Of a stretch of 43,157 nt of DNA, positions 17,342 through 25,585 are shown piece after piece. The position numbers and the translations under genes were made by a program. The notes under the pieces were generated by a model. That model saw only the letters and a list, made by a program, of their open reading frames with translations, made no database searches and was not told where the DNA came from. The first letter of the stretch is position 1; each line of letters opens with the position of its first letter. Source of the DNA: Patescibacteria group bacterium (lineage in GTDB: Bacteria; Patescibacteriota; Patescibacteriia; SCPX01); contig SCPX01000072.1 of the NCBI GenBank assembly GCA_004298615.1, positions 1-43,157 of the forward strand. Reading direction: 5' to 3'.

Positions 17342-18100
17342 TTACGCCGCTATTTCCTCGACAGCGCCTGCGTCACTCACGGCCTCTTTCGGTTTTTCAG
17401 TATTAGCCGCTTCTTTTTCCGCTTTTCCTTTCTTTATAGCTTCGGCCAAAAATCCGACAACCAGCGCGATGGATTTTGTCGCGTCGTCGTTTGAAGGTAT
17501 GACATAAGAAATTCCTTCCGGATCGCTGTTGGAATCGGTCATGGCCACAATAGGGATTTTGAGCTTGATCGCTTCGCGCACGGCCGTTTCCTCATTTTTC
17601 ACGTCAATCACTAAAAGTGCATCCGGCAACCTATTTAAATCCCTGATGCCGCCTACATTGGTTTCCAGTTTTTTGACTTCGCGGTCAATTACCAATTTTT
17701 CTTTTTTGGTAAAAGCGTTCCATTCGTCCGTTCCTTTCTTGGTTTCAAGGATTTTTAATTTTTTAGTCAGACGGGAAATGACTCCGAAATTAGTCAGCGT
17801 GCCGCCCATCCATTTTTCCACAACAAACGGCATTCCGGTGTCTTCCGCCGCTTTTTTAACGATTTCTTTGGCTTGGTCTTTCGTGCCTACCAAAAGAATT
17901 GTTTTGCCGGCCCGAGCTTTTTCTTCCAGAAATTTAGCCGCCTCATTGAGCTTGGCCACGGTCTTTTCCAAATGAATAATATGCACCCCGTTTCTGGAGG
18001 TATAAATATATTGGCTCATCTTGGGATGCCACTTTGATGTTTTATGTCCAAAATGCACGCCCGCGTGGAGAAGTTTCTCCAACGAAATTTCGTTTGACAT
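17342..18100 (-). CDS. rpsB: Ribosomal protein S2 (uS2)
   Basis: The product has 252 residues and the S2 hallmarks: LLHAGVHFGHKTSKWHPKM near the N-terminus, MGGTLTNF in the middle, and LPDALLVIDVKNEETAVREA followed by IPIVAMTDSNSDPEGISYVIPSNDD (in two parts). It belongs to the small ribosomal subunit. The C-terminus has an acidic tail rich in Ala and Glu. It heads the rpsB-tsf pair. The start is preceded by AAGGA on the minus strand. A small hairpin lies in the leader. Confidence 0.97.
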   Translation of the reverse strand: MSNEISLEKLLHAGVHFGHKTSKWHPKMSQYIYTSRNGVHIIHLEKTVAKLNEAAKFLEEKARAGKTILLVGTKDQAKEIVKKAAEDTGMPFVVEKWMGGTLTNFGVISRLTKKLKILETKKGTDEWNAFTKKEKLVIDREVKKLETNVGGIRDLNRLPDALLVIDVKNEETAVREAIKLKIPIVAMTDSNSDPEGISYVIPSNDDATKSIALVVGFLAEAIKKGKAEKEAANTEKPKEAVSDAGAVEEIAA

Positions 18101-18131
18101 AATATTTTTTCCTTATTCCTCTATCTTCAAA

Positions 18132-18145
18132 CCCCTAATCAGGGG
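18132..18145 (-). promoter_or_regulatory. Hairpin in the rpsB leader
   Basis: On the minus strand CCCCT-GATT-AGGGG forms a 5-bp hairpin with a four-base loop about 30 bases before the rpsB start. Leader structures control rpsB in other bacteria through S2; whether this one does so is inference. Confidence 0.3.
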
Positions 18146-18199
18146 AGGAAAATAATAGCGAAGATATGAGAGATAATAAATTACGAATAATTAATAATC

Positions 18200-18228
18200 A
18201 AAAAAGGCGATGAATCTTTCATCCATCG
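18200..18228 (-). terminator. Intrinsic terminator after ftsX
   Basis: On the minus strand a GATGAA/TTCATC hairpin with a three-base loop is followed by GCC and a run of six T. It lies about 45 bp after the ftsX stop and ends the ftsEX transcript before rpsB. Confidence 0.6.
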
Positions 18229-18272
18229 TCATTATACTAACATAATGCCCTTTTTTTGGCAAGGATCAATCA

Positions 18273-19184
18273 TTACGCTTTCAAATGCTTTCTAATGGCA
18301 AAGCCGGAGCTGGCGACGCTCAAGATCACGCCTAAAAAAATCTGCAAAAGAATAATCAGCCAGGCGTTATTGAGAAATGATTGGAAAATATTTTCCGCGT
18401 ACCCTTCGAAAAACTTGTCCACAAACGGCGAAACCATGCCGAGCAGCGGGAAAAATAAAATCGCCATGGCGATCAGCGAAGCGATAAGCCCGTACAAAAT
18501 ACTTTCTACTATAAACGGTCCTTGAATGAAAATATTGGACGCTCCCACCAAGCGCATAATGGAAATTTCCTGCTGTTGGGTATAAATAGTCATTTTAATC
18601 GTGCTATGAATAACCAAAACGGCGATTATTACGAATATAATGCTTGCCCCCAGCCCGATCCTGTGAATATTGTCGGTGACGGCTTTCAATTTTGCCAAAT
18701 CATTGCGATTGTCGCTAAGGGAAGTTTGTTTGATAACGCTTTTGTAATCGCCGCCGTTTATGAGTTTTTCCAGATCGGCGATTTGATCAGGCGTTTTCGG
18801 CTTCAAGACCAAAGACTGGCCGAACGGATTTCGCCCCACTTCTTCCAGCGCTTTGATCGCGTCATCGTCTTTGTGCTTGGTTTTGAAGAGCTCCAGAGCC
18901 TGGTCTTTTGAAATATATTCAATCGATTTTACGGCTTCGCTTTTTTCCCATTCGTTTTTCGCGGCCAAGACTTTTTCTTCGGCCACTCTTTCTTCAAAAA
19001 ACACGCTCACATCGATTTTATTTTCCACCGCTCCGGTGGCCGTCCGCGCCAAAATATTCAAAAGCAAAAGAAAGCTGGTAGAAAATAAAACCAAAACCAA
19101 TATGGTGATAGTGACGATGGAAAGCGCCAAATTGCGCCAGAAATTTTTCAAAGCGAATTTTATGATTCTCAAAATTGCGGTCAT
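18273..19184 (-). CDS. ftsX: Cell-division ABC permease FtsX
   Basis: FtsX is the membrane partner of FtsE; the pair controls peptidoglycan hydrolases at the division site. The 303-residue protein has the family topology: one helix at about 21-45, an extracytoplasmic domain of about 120 residues, then three helices (about 172-195, 222-248, 273-295). The cytoplasmic loop has the coupling segment EISIMRLVGASNIFIQGPF. Its ATG overlaps the ftsE stop (ATGA, 4 bp), so translation is coupled. Confidence 0.94.
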   Translation of the reverse strand: MTAILRIIKFALKNFWRNLALSIVTITILVLVLFSTSFLLLLNILARTATGAVENKIDVSVFFEERVAEEKVLAAKNEWEKSEAVKSIEYISKDQALELFKTKHKDDDAIKALEEVGRNPFGQSLVLKPKTPDQIADLEKLINGGDYKSVIKQTSLSDNRNDLAKLKAVTDNIHRIGLGASIIFVIIAVLVIHSTIKMTIYTQQQEISIMRLVGASNIFIQGPFIVESILYGLIASLIAMAILFFPLLGMVSPFVDKFFEGYAENIFQSFLNNAWLIILLQIFLGVILSVASSGFAIRKHLKA

Positions 19185-19861
19185 AAAATATATTTTCCCG
19201 TGGCCTGGTCTGACACCAGATGCCCGTGATCAAGCGTGATCACTCTTTTTTTAATCATATTGACAATCTCGCGGTTGTGCGTCACCAAAATCACGGTCGT
19301 ACCGAATTCATTGATTTTTAAAAGCAAATCAATAATCTCGTGAGCGTTGATCGAATCCAGATTGCCGGTCGGCTCATCGGCCAAAAGAATTTTGGGACGG
19401 TGGATCAGGGCGCGGGCGATCGCCACCCTTTGCTGTTCGCCGCCGGACATTTGTTTGGGAAATCTGTCCATTTTCTTTTCCAATCCCACGATTTTAAAAA
19501 CCTGCGGCACGATGGTTTTTATGCGGCCAGACGGAACGCCGGAAACTTCCAGCGCGAAAGCCACATTTTCATAAGCGGTTTTTTTTACCAGCAATTTGAA
19601 GTCCTGAAAAATCACGCCGATCTGCCGCCGGAGCATGGGAATTTCGCTGTGATGAATTTTGGTAATATCCCAATCGCCGATCACGATTTTTCCAAACGAA
19701 GGAGATTCTTCGGCGATCAAGAGGCGGATGACTGTGGTCTTGCCGCTGCCTGATTGCCCCACAATGGAAACAAATTCGCCGGACGCGATATTGAAAGTCG
19801 CTTCCTTGAGCGCCGTAATATTCCCGGGATAAATCTTGGAAACTGATTGAAAATTTATCAT
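19181..19861 (-). CDS. ftsE: Cell-division ABC ATPase FtsE
   Basis: The ATPase has Walker [10 protein letters not shown], the ABC signature MSGGEQQRV and Walker [13 protein letters not shown], with the switch histidine in LVTHNRE. Its length, about 226 residues, is normal for FtsE. It works with FtsX at the inner face of the membrane. The frame can be extended to a TTG at 19867, but ATG 19861 ([11 protein letters not shown]) matches the family start. A minus-strand promoter lies just upstream. Confidence 0.95.
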   Translation of the reverse strand: MINFQSVSKIYPGNITALKEATFNIASGEFVSIVGQSGSGKTTVIRLLIAEESPSFGKIVIGDWDITKIHHSEIPMLRRQIGVIFQDFKLLVKKTAYENVAFALEVSGVPSGRIKTIVPQVFKIVGLEKKMDRFPKQMSGGEQQRVAIARALIHRPKILLADEPTGNLDSINAHEIIDLLLKINEFGTTVILVTHNREIVNMIKKRVITLDHGHLVSDQATGKYIL

Positions 19862-19875
19862 AGTCAAACTAAGGG

Positions 19876-19904
19876 CTGGAATTATTATACAGATAAGCTA
19901 TAAT
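19876..19904 (+). promoter_or_regulatory. Possible promoter for the DedA gene
   Basis: A perfect -10 box TATAAT (19899-19904) lies 21 bp before the ATG at 19926. A weak -35 (CTGGAA, 19876-19881) stands at 17 bp. The -10 overlaps the spacer of the opposing ftsE promoter. Confidence 0.4.
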
Positions 19905-19912
19905 TTAAGCAA
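19884..19912 (-). promoter_or_regulatory. ftsE promoter
   Basis: On the minus strand the -35 box TTGCTT (19907-19912) is followed by a 17-bp spacer and a perfect -10 box TATAAT (19884-19889). The expected start near 19877 leaves a leader of about 16 bases before ATG 19861. Confidence 0.6.
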
Positions 19913-19925
19913 ATCGGAAAATAAT

Positions 19926-20603
19926 ATGGAAATAGCATTTTACAAGGATTTTTTTCAATTCATAGAGGCGATGTGGAGCCGGCCGGTTTTTGATTTTTTC
20001 CAATGGGGCGATGTCATTATTTTCTTTACCATTTTCGTATCGGAACTGGGAATTCCGATATTTTTTAATCTTCCCAATGAAGCTATGCTGCTTTTCGGCG
20101 GATCTCAATTCGGGCCGTCCATCGGCTTTAATGAAATCCGTTTCGCGCTGATGGCGGTCACGGCTGATGTTTTCGGAGCCGGAATTTTCTATTTTATTTT
20201 CAGTATTTGGGGTAATAAAATTCTTGAAAAATTCGGGCCGCGTATCGGCCTCACGCATAACAAGCTTGAAAAATATCATAAATTATTCGCCCGGTCCGGA
20301 TTTTGGACCACTTTTTTGGGGCGCATCACGCCGTACATCCGCATCTACACATCGATGGCCGCTGGCATAGCTTTGCTTAAACCGGAAAAATTTTTCAGCG
20401 CTTTGGCGCTCTCATCCATAGTATGGGTGTCATTTTTCTCGTTTATCGGTTTTTTATTCCGAGAAAAATGGCGTGTGGCCATGCACGCAATTGAGCAAAA
20501 CAGCCTGACCGCCACAGTGATAATAATCTCCTTGATTATTTTGATAACCTACTTCCGCTTGAGGCAAAGCGGTAACGGCGGCAATCAACATCTGAAGCAT
20601 TGA
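19926..20603 (+). CDS. DedA/VTT-family membrane protein
   Basis: The 225-residue protein has a hydrophobic profile with about five membrane segments. It carries the DedA signature region, including FGAGIFYFIFSIWG and GRITPYIRIYTSMAAGI, where the conserved arginines of the VTT/SNARE-associated domain lie. Family members move lipid carriers such as undecaprenyl phosphate or phospholipids across the membrane. Given the neighbouring wall and glycosyltransferase genes, lipid-carrier recycling is a reasonable guess, but it is inference. The 3' end converges with the GT4 gene with a gap of 5 bp. Confidence 0.85.
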   Translation: MEIAFYKDFFQFIEAMWSRPVFDFFQWGDVIIFFTIFVSELGIPIFFNLPNEAMLLFGGSQFGPSIGFNEIRFALMAVTADVFGAGIFYFIFSIWGNKILEKFGPRIGLTHNKLEKYHKLFARSGFWTTFLGRITPYIRIYTSMAAGIALLKPEKFFSALALSSIVWVSFFSFIGFLFREKWRVAMHAIEQNSLTATVIIISLIILITYFRLRQSGNGGNQHLKH

Positions 20604-20608
20604 TCGTT

Positions 20609-21607
20609 TTACCGGCCATCCATTGTTCTTTCGTAAATTCGCTTTAATTTTTCTCCCACATTTTTAAGGTCGTGCTCCTGCGCCGTCCGGCGCGCGGCCA
20701 TTCCCAGGCGCTCGCGCAATTTTTTATCCGAAATCAGCTGCTCTAAATAATCGCAAAACTCCTCGTCGGTCTTGGCTTTCAAACAATTTTTGCCGTGAAA
20801 CATCCAATCGTCAAAAACCGGAATATCGCGCAAAAGAATTGCCTTGCCATTGGCCGCCGCTTCCAAAACTACGATTCCCTGATTTTCTTCATAGGACGGG
20901 AAAAAGAAAATATCGCCGGCATTCATCGCTCCCCGGGCGTCGTCAATCCGCCCGGGAAATTTCGCGTTGACCGGCGGATCGATCGGTCTCGGCAAATGCG
21001 TCAGCCCTTTTGGCGCCATTTGGCCAAACCAAAAAAATTTTGTTTTTGGAAACTTTTTTGCCGCATCAATAAACGTATAAATTCCTTTGCGCGGGAAAAC
21101 CCATCCCAAACTTAAAACTGATACGCCGTTCATTTTAAAACTATCGCGATATTTATCTCTTATTGTTTCATCGGGCGAAAATTCTTTAAAATTAATGCCG
21201 TTTGAGACAGCGATGATTTTATCAATCGGCAAATTGTAATTCTTGGCCGCCAGCTTTCTCGTGTATTCGGTGGGAGTCAGAATCGCATCGCCTTTTTTGT
21301 AAAACGATTTCAACCATAGGCGAAAAAAAGGAGCGATCAAATTGCTCCCGACAAAAGAATTTCTGAAATCTTCGGCCGTCATATGAATGTGGGTGATTAT
21401 CGGCCGGCCTTGGCGATGATATTTTTCGGCCAAATATCGCGAACGCAAAAACGGCACATACAAATGCAAAATATCGTGCGGCTTGCTCGGATCTGTCACG
21501 ACAGAAACGCCCGCGGCCTGAAGCGCCGCCACCTGTGTTTTCCAGGCAGTCCAAATCCCGCCGGGGAGTTTTATTCCAAAATCTTCCAAATAAAGGCAGG
21601 CGATCAT
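20609..21607 (-). CDS. GT4-type glycosyltransferase (first of a pair)
   Basis: The 332-residue enzyme has the GT-B fold. The N-terminal half shows a GGIWTAWKTQV acceptor-side loop and HIHMTAEDFRN. The C-terminal half holds the GT4 motif SYEENQGIVVLEAAANGKAI with the EX7E glutamates. It resembles processive or second-step glucosyl- and galactosyltransferases acting on diacylglycerol, as in Firmicutes glycolipid synthesis. Substrate cannot be fixed from sequence. It follows the second GT4 gene (gap 73 bp), and the pair may add two sugars in turn. Confidence 0.8.
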   Translation of the reverse strand: MIACLYLEDFGIKLPGGIWTAWKTQVAALQAAGVSVVTDPSKPHDILHLYVPFLRSRYLAEKYHRQGRPIITHIHMTAEDFRNSFVGSNLIAPFFRLWLKSFYKKGDAILTPTEYTRKLAAKNYNLPIDKIIAVSNGINFKEFSPDETIRDKYRDSFKMNGVSVLSLGWVFPRKGIYTFIDAAKKFPKTKFFWFGQMAPKGLTHLPRPIDPPVNAKFPGRIDDARGAMNAGDIFFFPSYEENQGIVVLEAAANGKAILLRDIPVFDDWMFHGKNCLKAKTDEEFCDYLEQLISDKKLRERLGMAARRTAQEHDLKNVGEKLKRIYERTMDGR

Positions 21608-21680
21608 AAAATAGTTAAAATTTCAATATTCAAAGTGCGAAGTTATTGTTTATTTTATAAGTCTAAATTTCATTAATTTT

Positions 21681-22844
21681 TTAACTTTTAACTAACGCGC
21701 TATATATCTTTTCAATCTCTCCGACTATTGTTTCCGCGTCGTATTTTTTCATGCATTCTTTCGCGTTTTGACCGAAACTTCCGCGCAATTCCGGATGGTC
21801 AATAAACTTCTTCATCGCTTCGGCAATCGCTCTGACATTTCCGGACTCAACGATAAATCCGTTTTTTCCGTTATCCACATACTCGGGAACGCCGCCCGCA
21901 TTTACTCCGATCACGGGCAAGCCCAGCGCCATGGCTTCTAGAAAAACCAACCCTTGAGTTTCAATCGTTGAAGCGGAAACGAAAAAATCGCCGGCGGCAA
22001 TCCGCTCCGTCAAATCATTATCGCGAAGCGTTCCGGTAAATTCCACGCTTTTGTCAATATTTAATTTTCTTCCCAATGCTTCCAATTTTCCCCTTTCCGG
22101 ACCGTCGCCGATAACAATCAATTGCGCGTCAATTCCCCAATTCAGGATTTGCGCGAACGCCCTTAAAACAAGGTCGGTGCTTTTTTCATAACTTAATCTT
22201 CCAAAATGAATTATAGCAGGCTTATTCAAGTGAAATTTCTTTCGCAAGTATTCTTTTGATTTGTTGGTGGAAAAATATTTCAAATCAACGGGATTAGAAA
22301 GCACATGCACGGGCCGCCTCAATTTATATTGCAGCAATTCTTTGACCAGCGCCTTAGACGGGCTGATTACGGCATCGCAGCGATTATAATAAAATGAAAG
22401 GTAGCGCCTGGCCAAAGGCTTCATTATCCGATAATCAAGCTTCACATGTTTTAAAAATTCCGCCAAAAAACCGTGATGGGTCCCGACCAAAGGGATTTTT
22501 AAAAAATTTGCTGACATTACCGCTTCCCAGCCGATTCCGAATGTCGTATGCGAATGGATCAGATCGGGATTGAAACGGTAAACTTCATAAAGCGACGGCA
22601 CAAAAGTGGGAATTCTTACTTGAAGTTCTTTGTAAGTAGGAAGCGCGAACGACGAAAACGGATAGACTTGGATGCGTTCATCAAGCTCCTTGGCTTTGAT
22701 TTTTTTGCTTAACTTCTCGGCGTTAACGGTAAATATCGCGATACTATGGCCGTGTTTTGCCAGGACATTGGCGGTTGTCACGATAGACCGCACCACGCCA
22801 TTGACCTGCGGCAAAAAAGTATCGGTAAAGATGGCAATACGCAT
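21681..22844 (-). CDS. GT4-type glycosyltransferase, possibly diacylglycerol glucosyltransferase
   Basis: The protein has 387 residues. It starts IAIFTDTFLPQVNGVVRS, the common opening of GT4 enzymes, followed by LIHSHTTFGIGWEA, GTHHGFLAEFLKHV and the nucleotide-sugar site region FGRLSYEKSTDLVL. The C-terminal motif is SASTIETQGLVFLEAMALGLPVI, shown here in part. This organisation is typical of 1,2-diacylglycerol 3-glucosyltransferases, but mannosyltransferases of the same family share it. It would act at the cytoplasmic face of the membrane. Together with the downstream GT4 enzyme it suggests glycolipid synthesis; this is inference. Confidence 0.8.
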   Translation of the reverse strand: MRIAIFTDTFLPQVNGVVRSIVTTANVLAKHGHSIAIFTVNAEKLSKKIKAKELDERIQVYPFSSFALPTYKELQVRIPTFVPSLYEVYRFNPDLIHSHTTFGIGWEAVMSANFLKIPLVGTHHGFLAEFLKHVKLDYRIMKPLARRYLSFYYNRCDAVISPSKALVKELLQYKLRRPVHVLSNPVDLKYFSTNKSKEYLRKKFHLNKPAIIHFGRLSYEKSTDLVLRAFAQILNWGIDAQLIVIGDGPERGKLEALGRKLNIDKSVEFTGTLRDNDLTERIAAGDFFVSASTIETQGLVFLEAMALGLPVIGVNAGGVPEYVDNGKNGFIVESGNVRAIAEAMKKFIDHPELRGSFGQNAKECMKKYDAETIVGEIEKIYSALVKS

Positions 22845-22911
22845 AAATCTTAAGTCTTGAAACTTATATCTTGCATCTTGAATCTTATTTTAGAACTTAA
22901 GTATATCACAC

Positions 22912-22940
22912 TTGACACTTTTTTCCAAATCCGATACAAT
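22912..22940 (+). promoter_or_regulatory. rpmA promoter
   Basis: A consensus -35 box TTGACA (22912-22917), a 17-bp spacer and a -10 box TACAAT (22935-22940) stand 42 bp before the L27 start. It is the strongest sigma-70-type promoter in the window. Confidence 0.85.
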
Positions 22941-22982
22941 GGTTTAGTATTTAGAAATTAGAAATTAGGATTTTCCAATGTT

Positions 22983-23273
22983 ATGGCTCATACAAAGGCA
23001 GGCGGCTCTACAGCCTTAGGCCGCGATTCTCATGGACAAAGATTGGGAGTTAAAATCGCCGACGGCGCGTTTGCCAAACACGGCGCGATAATCGTCCGCC
23101 AGCGCGGCACGAAAATTCATCCGGGAACCAATGTGGGGCGTGGCAATGACGACACACTTTTCGCTCTCACCTCCGGCGTTGTCAAATTCTCCCAGCGCAA
23201 AAAAACCAAATACAATGGACAAAGGGACTGGATCACCATCGCGCGAGTGGACCCGGCCAAATCAGCCTCATAA
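22983..23273 (+). CDS. rpmA: Ribosomal protein L27 (bL27)
   Basis: L27 sits near the peptidyl transferase centre. The N-terminus reads [20 protein letters not shown], matching the usual start MAHKKAGGSTRNGRDS and showing no Firmicutes-type cleaved extension. The middle holds [20 protein letters not shown]. The 96-residue length is normal. The usual upstream partner L21 (rplU) is absent, so the gene is a single unit with its own strong promoter and a terminator 24 bp after the stop. Confidence 0.96.
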   Translation: MAHTKAGGSTALGRDSHGQRLGVKIADGAFAKHGAIIVRQRGTKIHPGTNVGRGNDDTLFALTSGVVKFSQRKKTKYNGQRDWITIARVDPAKSAS

Positions 23274-23297
23274 TTTTCAGACAATCAAAATAAAAAC

Positions 23298-23320
23298 ACC
23301 CCGTTTAAACGGGGTTTTTT
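23298..23320 (+). terminator. Intrinsic terminator of rpmA
   Basis: A perfect 6-bp stem ACCCCG/CGGGGT with loop TTTAAA is followed by T bases (23316-23320). An A run on the 5' side makes it usable in both directions. Confidence 0.9.
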
Positions 23321-23373
23321 AATACTAAAATCAGACTTCAATAATTCAATAATGTTTTAAGAAAATAATTCTG

Positions 23374-23405
23374 GTCGCACATTGTGCGATCGCACCATCT
23401 GCGAC
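23374..23405. repeat. Symmetric nested palindrome A
   Basis: The element is 32 bp and exactly symmetric: arm GTCGCA, five bases, inner palindrome TGCGATCGCA, five bases, arm TGCGAC. It has no T run. It lies in the gene-free stretch 23321-23597, which holds three such elements and no gene that I can see. Confidence 0.8.
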
Positions 23406-23446
23406 TAAACTATTTTTATCAAGAAACCTCGCGCTAAATAATATTC

Positions 23447-23480
23447 TGTCGTACATATGACGATCGACTGATGTACGACA
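23447..23480. repeat. Symmetric nested palindrome B
   Basis: The element is 34 bp: arm TGTCGTACAT, four bases, inner palindrome CGATCG, four bases, arm ATGTACGACA. All pairs are perfect. An 11-bp inverted pair (AAACTATTTTT at 23408 and AAAAATAGTTT near 23503) surrounds it. Confidence 0.8.
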
Positions 23481-23510
23481 TTGAATCAAAATAAAAATAA
23501 AAAAAATAGT

Positions 23511-23552
23511 TTTTTAGTTTAAGTGCGGCCGTCGTTGACTAAAAACACTTAA
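23511..23552. repeat. Interlocked palindrome C
   Basis: Two stems interleave: TTTTTAGT (23511-23518) pairs with ACTAAAAA (23538-23545), and TTAAGTG (23519-23525) pairs with CACTTAA (23546-23552). An inner palindrome CGGCCG (23526-23531) lies between them. The stems are either alternatives or a pseudoknot. Confidence 0.65.
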
Positions 23553-23597
23553 CAAAAATTATAATCTAAGAATCACAAAGATTCAAAAACTCTAAGA

Positions 23598-25502
23598 CTA
23601 TGAGTTCTTCGGTTTGCGAAGACAGAACACAAACTTAGCGTCCGAATCCAAACCAACAGGTCCCGCCCACCTGTCACTCAGCCATAAACCGTCGTCATCG
23701 CGTCCCAATTCGAAGGCGCCTTGATAGCCTTCAGAGCTGATGGTTTTTCTTGTGCCGACATACATTAATTCACCAATTGGCTGATTAGTATATTTCAGAC
23801 GATAGGCTTGAGCGACTTCAACTGGGCACAACTCCAGTCCATATTCTTTTGCATGCTGGTAGATTTGATTGATTGTGACTTTTCTTGTTGTAAATCCTAA
23901 ATCTGCGAGAGTAAGACGGATTAAAGTCAACACTCCGGTATTTTTACATGCAATAAAATCTCGGCTTTTGAGCGTAGCCTTAGAATAATTGGATAATTTA
24001 ATGCCGGCTTGTTTCAGCTCACTTAATAATTGTTCAGATGTTTTTTTTCCAATTTCTACATATTCCCGGCGAATTTCCGTTCCAGGAAATAAGGCATAGA
24101 TATGTTCAATATTCTCCGGCAGTTTTTGGAATATACCGGGTTCAAGTTGGCCGACATAGGCCTTAGTGTTTTCGTTGATGTCATCGGATGTACGGGCGAT
24201 TTGCTCTCTAGAACATTCAAATATAGTCAGCATATCTTCTTCTGGGTTTCTTTGGGCGCGGAGCTCGGCGACGCGCGGATCTTTTTCATAGCCGAAACCC
24301 TCTATGGGCGCGTCTATTTCATAGAGAAAAATAAGGTCGTCTTTGGTAAGTTCCGGGTTAAGATAAGTTTTTTCTTCTGTTTTTTTGTCAATCTTGAAAC
24401 AGAGTTCATACAATTCGGTGACTTTTTTCATATCCGCGTCTTTTTTGGCAAACGATTCGCCGTTTTTAATCGTTGCCAACCGCTCCTTGATGATGTCCGT
24501 CTTGGCAATTTCCGGGTCAATATCTTCATTGGAATTGTATGTCCCGCGCAGTTCATAAGCGCCCGTCTCCGGTTTTATGGCAATGGCGGCTCGTGGCCAA
24601 ACCGGTTCTCCGGCGCGATTATTGGAGAAATACACCTGCACATCGCCTTGTTTAAGATACCCGCTCGCGTCGCCGATGTTGCCGAGACACAGAAACGCGC
24701 GCTTTCCGGCAAAGGCATTGACGAGTTCGCGCGGATCACTGCCCTGACTGAAAACGCGCCATTCCCCGTCGGTGATTTCAAGCGCCTTGTCTTTACTCGC
24801 TTCTTTGTCCAAATACCGCATAGCTTCGGCGTACATACTGCCGAAGTCTTTGTTTCTTTTCATCAAGTCAAGCAGTTCGGAGTGATACGAACTCTCGCGT
24901 CTCTTATGATGATGGACGGCTTCTAAAGCTCCCATAACCATAGCGAGGGCTTCGTGATCTATCTGGCGAAATGAGGCGGTGGTTGATTTTTCCCGGTCGC
25001 TGAAACGGTATGCTTTTTCATCAAATTTTCCCGTTTTCAATATCCCCTGCGCCACAAAATACTTAATATCGGCCGGATAATGACAGTCATCGTCGGCGAG
25101 GTGGTCAATCCAGGCGTCCAGACTTTTCCTTTGCGCTTCCTGCACATCGGCCACGGCCTTTTGCTTATCTTCCGGGCTGAATTCAATATCTCCTATTCCG
25201 CGCTCTTTGGCTAATTGTTTTTGATATTCAAAATAACTTTCGGGAAAATTTTCTTCTTTGACGATCACTGCCGGATATAGAAACTTTTCCTTAAAAATAT
25301 CCGTTCGCCGTTCTCTGGTCTTTGCGTCCGGATGCGTAAAAATCTCTTCCAGCCGCTCAATATAAGCCTCTATTCGTCTTGAGCGATCTTCAAAAATCCC
25401 TTCTTCGCCAGTTCGGATCTCTTTCCTTTTGGCCGCGTCCTTGGCTTCTGATTTGTCTTGAACTTTGTATTGTTCCAAAAAGTGTTTTTCAAAGTTCTCC
25501 AT
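23598..25502 (-). CDS. Large protein of unknown function with PcfJ-like core
   Basis: The 634-residue product starts with charged helical sequence (about 1-130). A middle segment (about 270-345) runs from AFLCLGNIGDASGYLKQGD through VYFSNN and PRAAIAI to YELRGTYN. This cysteine-glycine start followed by strands and a terminal glycine-x-tyrosine-asparagine recalls the PcfJ domain; I rate that as suggestive. The last 150 residues form another domain with LTLADLGFTTRKVT, LCPVEVAQAYRLKYTNQPIG and a final FVFCLRKPK, a layout I recall from uncharacterised proteins in several phyla. There is no signal peptide or membrane helix. It stands alone between palindromes and pyrG. I cannot assign a function. 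Confidence 0.75.
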   Translation of the reverse strand: MENFEKHFLEQYKVQDKSEAKDAAKRKEIRTGEEGIFEDRSRRIEAYIERLEEIFTHPDAKTRERRTDIFKEKFLYPAVIVKEENFPESYFEYQKQLAKERGIGDIEFSPEDKQKAVADVQEAQRKSLDAWIDHLADDDCHYPADIKYFVAQGILKTGKFDEKAYRFSDREKSTTASFRQIDHEALAMVMGALEAVHHHKRRESSYHSELLDLMKRNKDFGSMYAEAMRYLDKEASKDKALEITDGEWRVFSQGSDPRELVNAFAGKRAFLCLGNIGDASGYLKQGDVQVYFSNNRAGEPVWPRAAIAIKPETGAYELRGTYNSNEDIDPEIAKTDIIKERLATIKNGESFAKKDADMKKVTELYELCFKIDKKTEEKTYLNPELTKDDLIFLYEIDAPIEGFGYEKDPRVAELRAQRNPEEDMLTIFECSREQIARTSDDINENTKAYVGQLEPGIFQKLPENIEHIYALFPGTEIRREYVEIGKKTSEQLLSELKQAGIKLSNYSKATLKSRDFIACKNTGVLTLIRLTLADLGFTTRKVTINQIYQHAKEYGLELCPVEVAQAYRLKYTNQPIGELMYVGTRKTISSEGYQGAFELGRDDDGLWLSDRWAGPVGLDSDAKFVFCLRKPKNS

Positions 25503-25585
25503 ATTCGCGCTATTTAATTTATCTTTCTATTTTCAACAGAGTATGTTGGATTATTTCTTTGATTTGCCGTTTAATTTCTGTCTGA

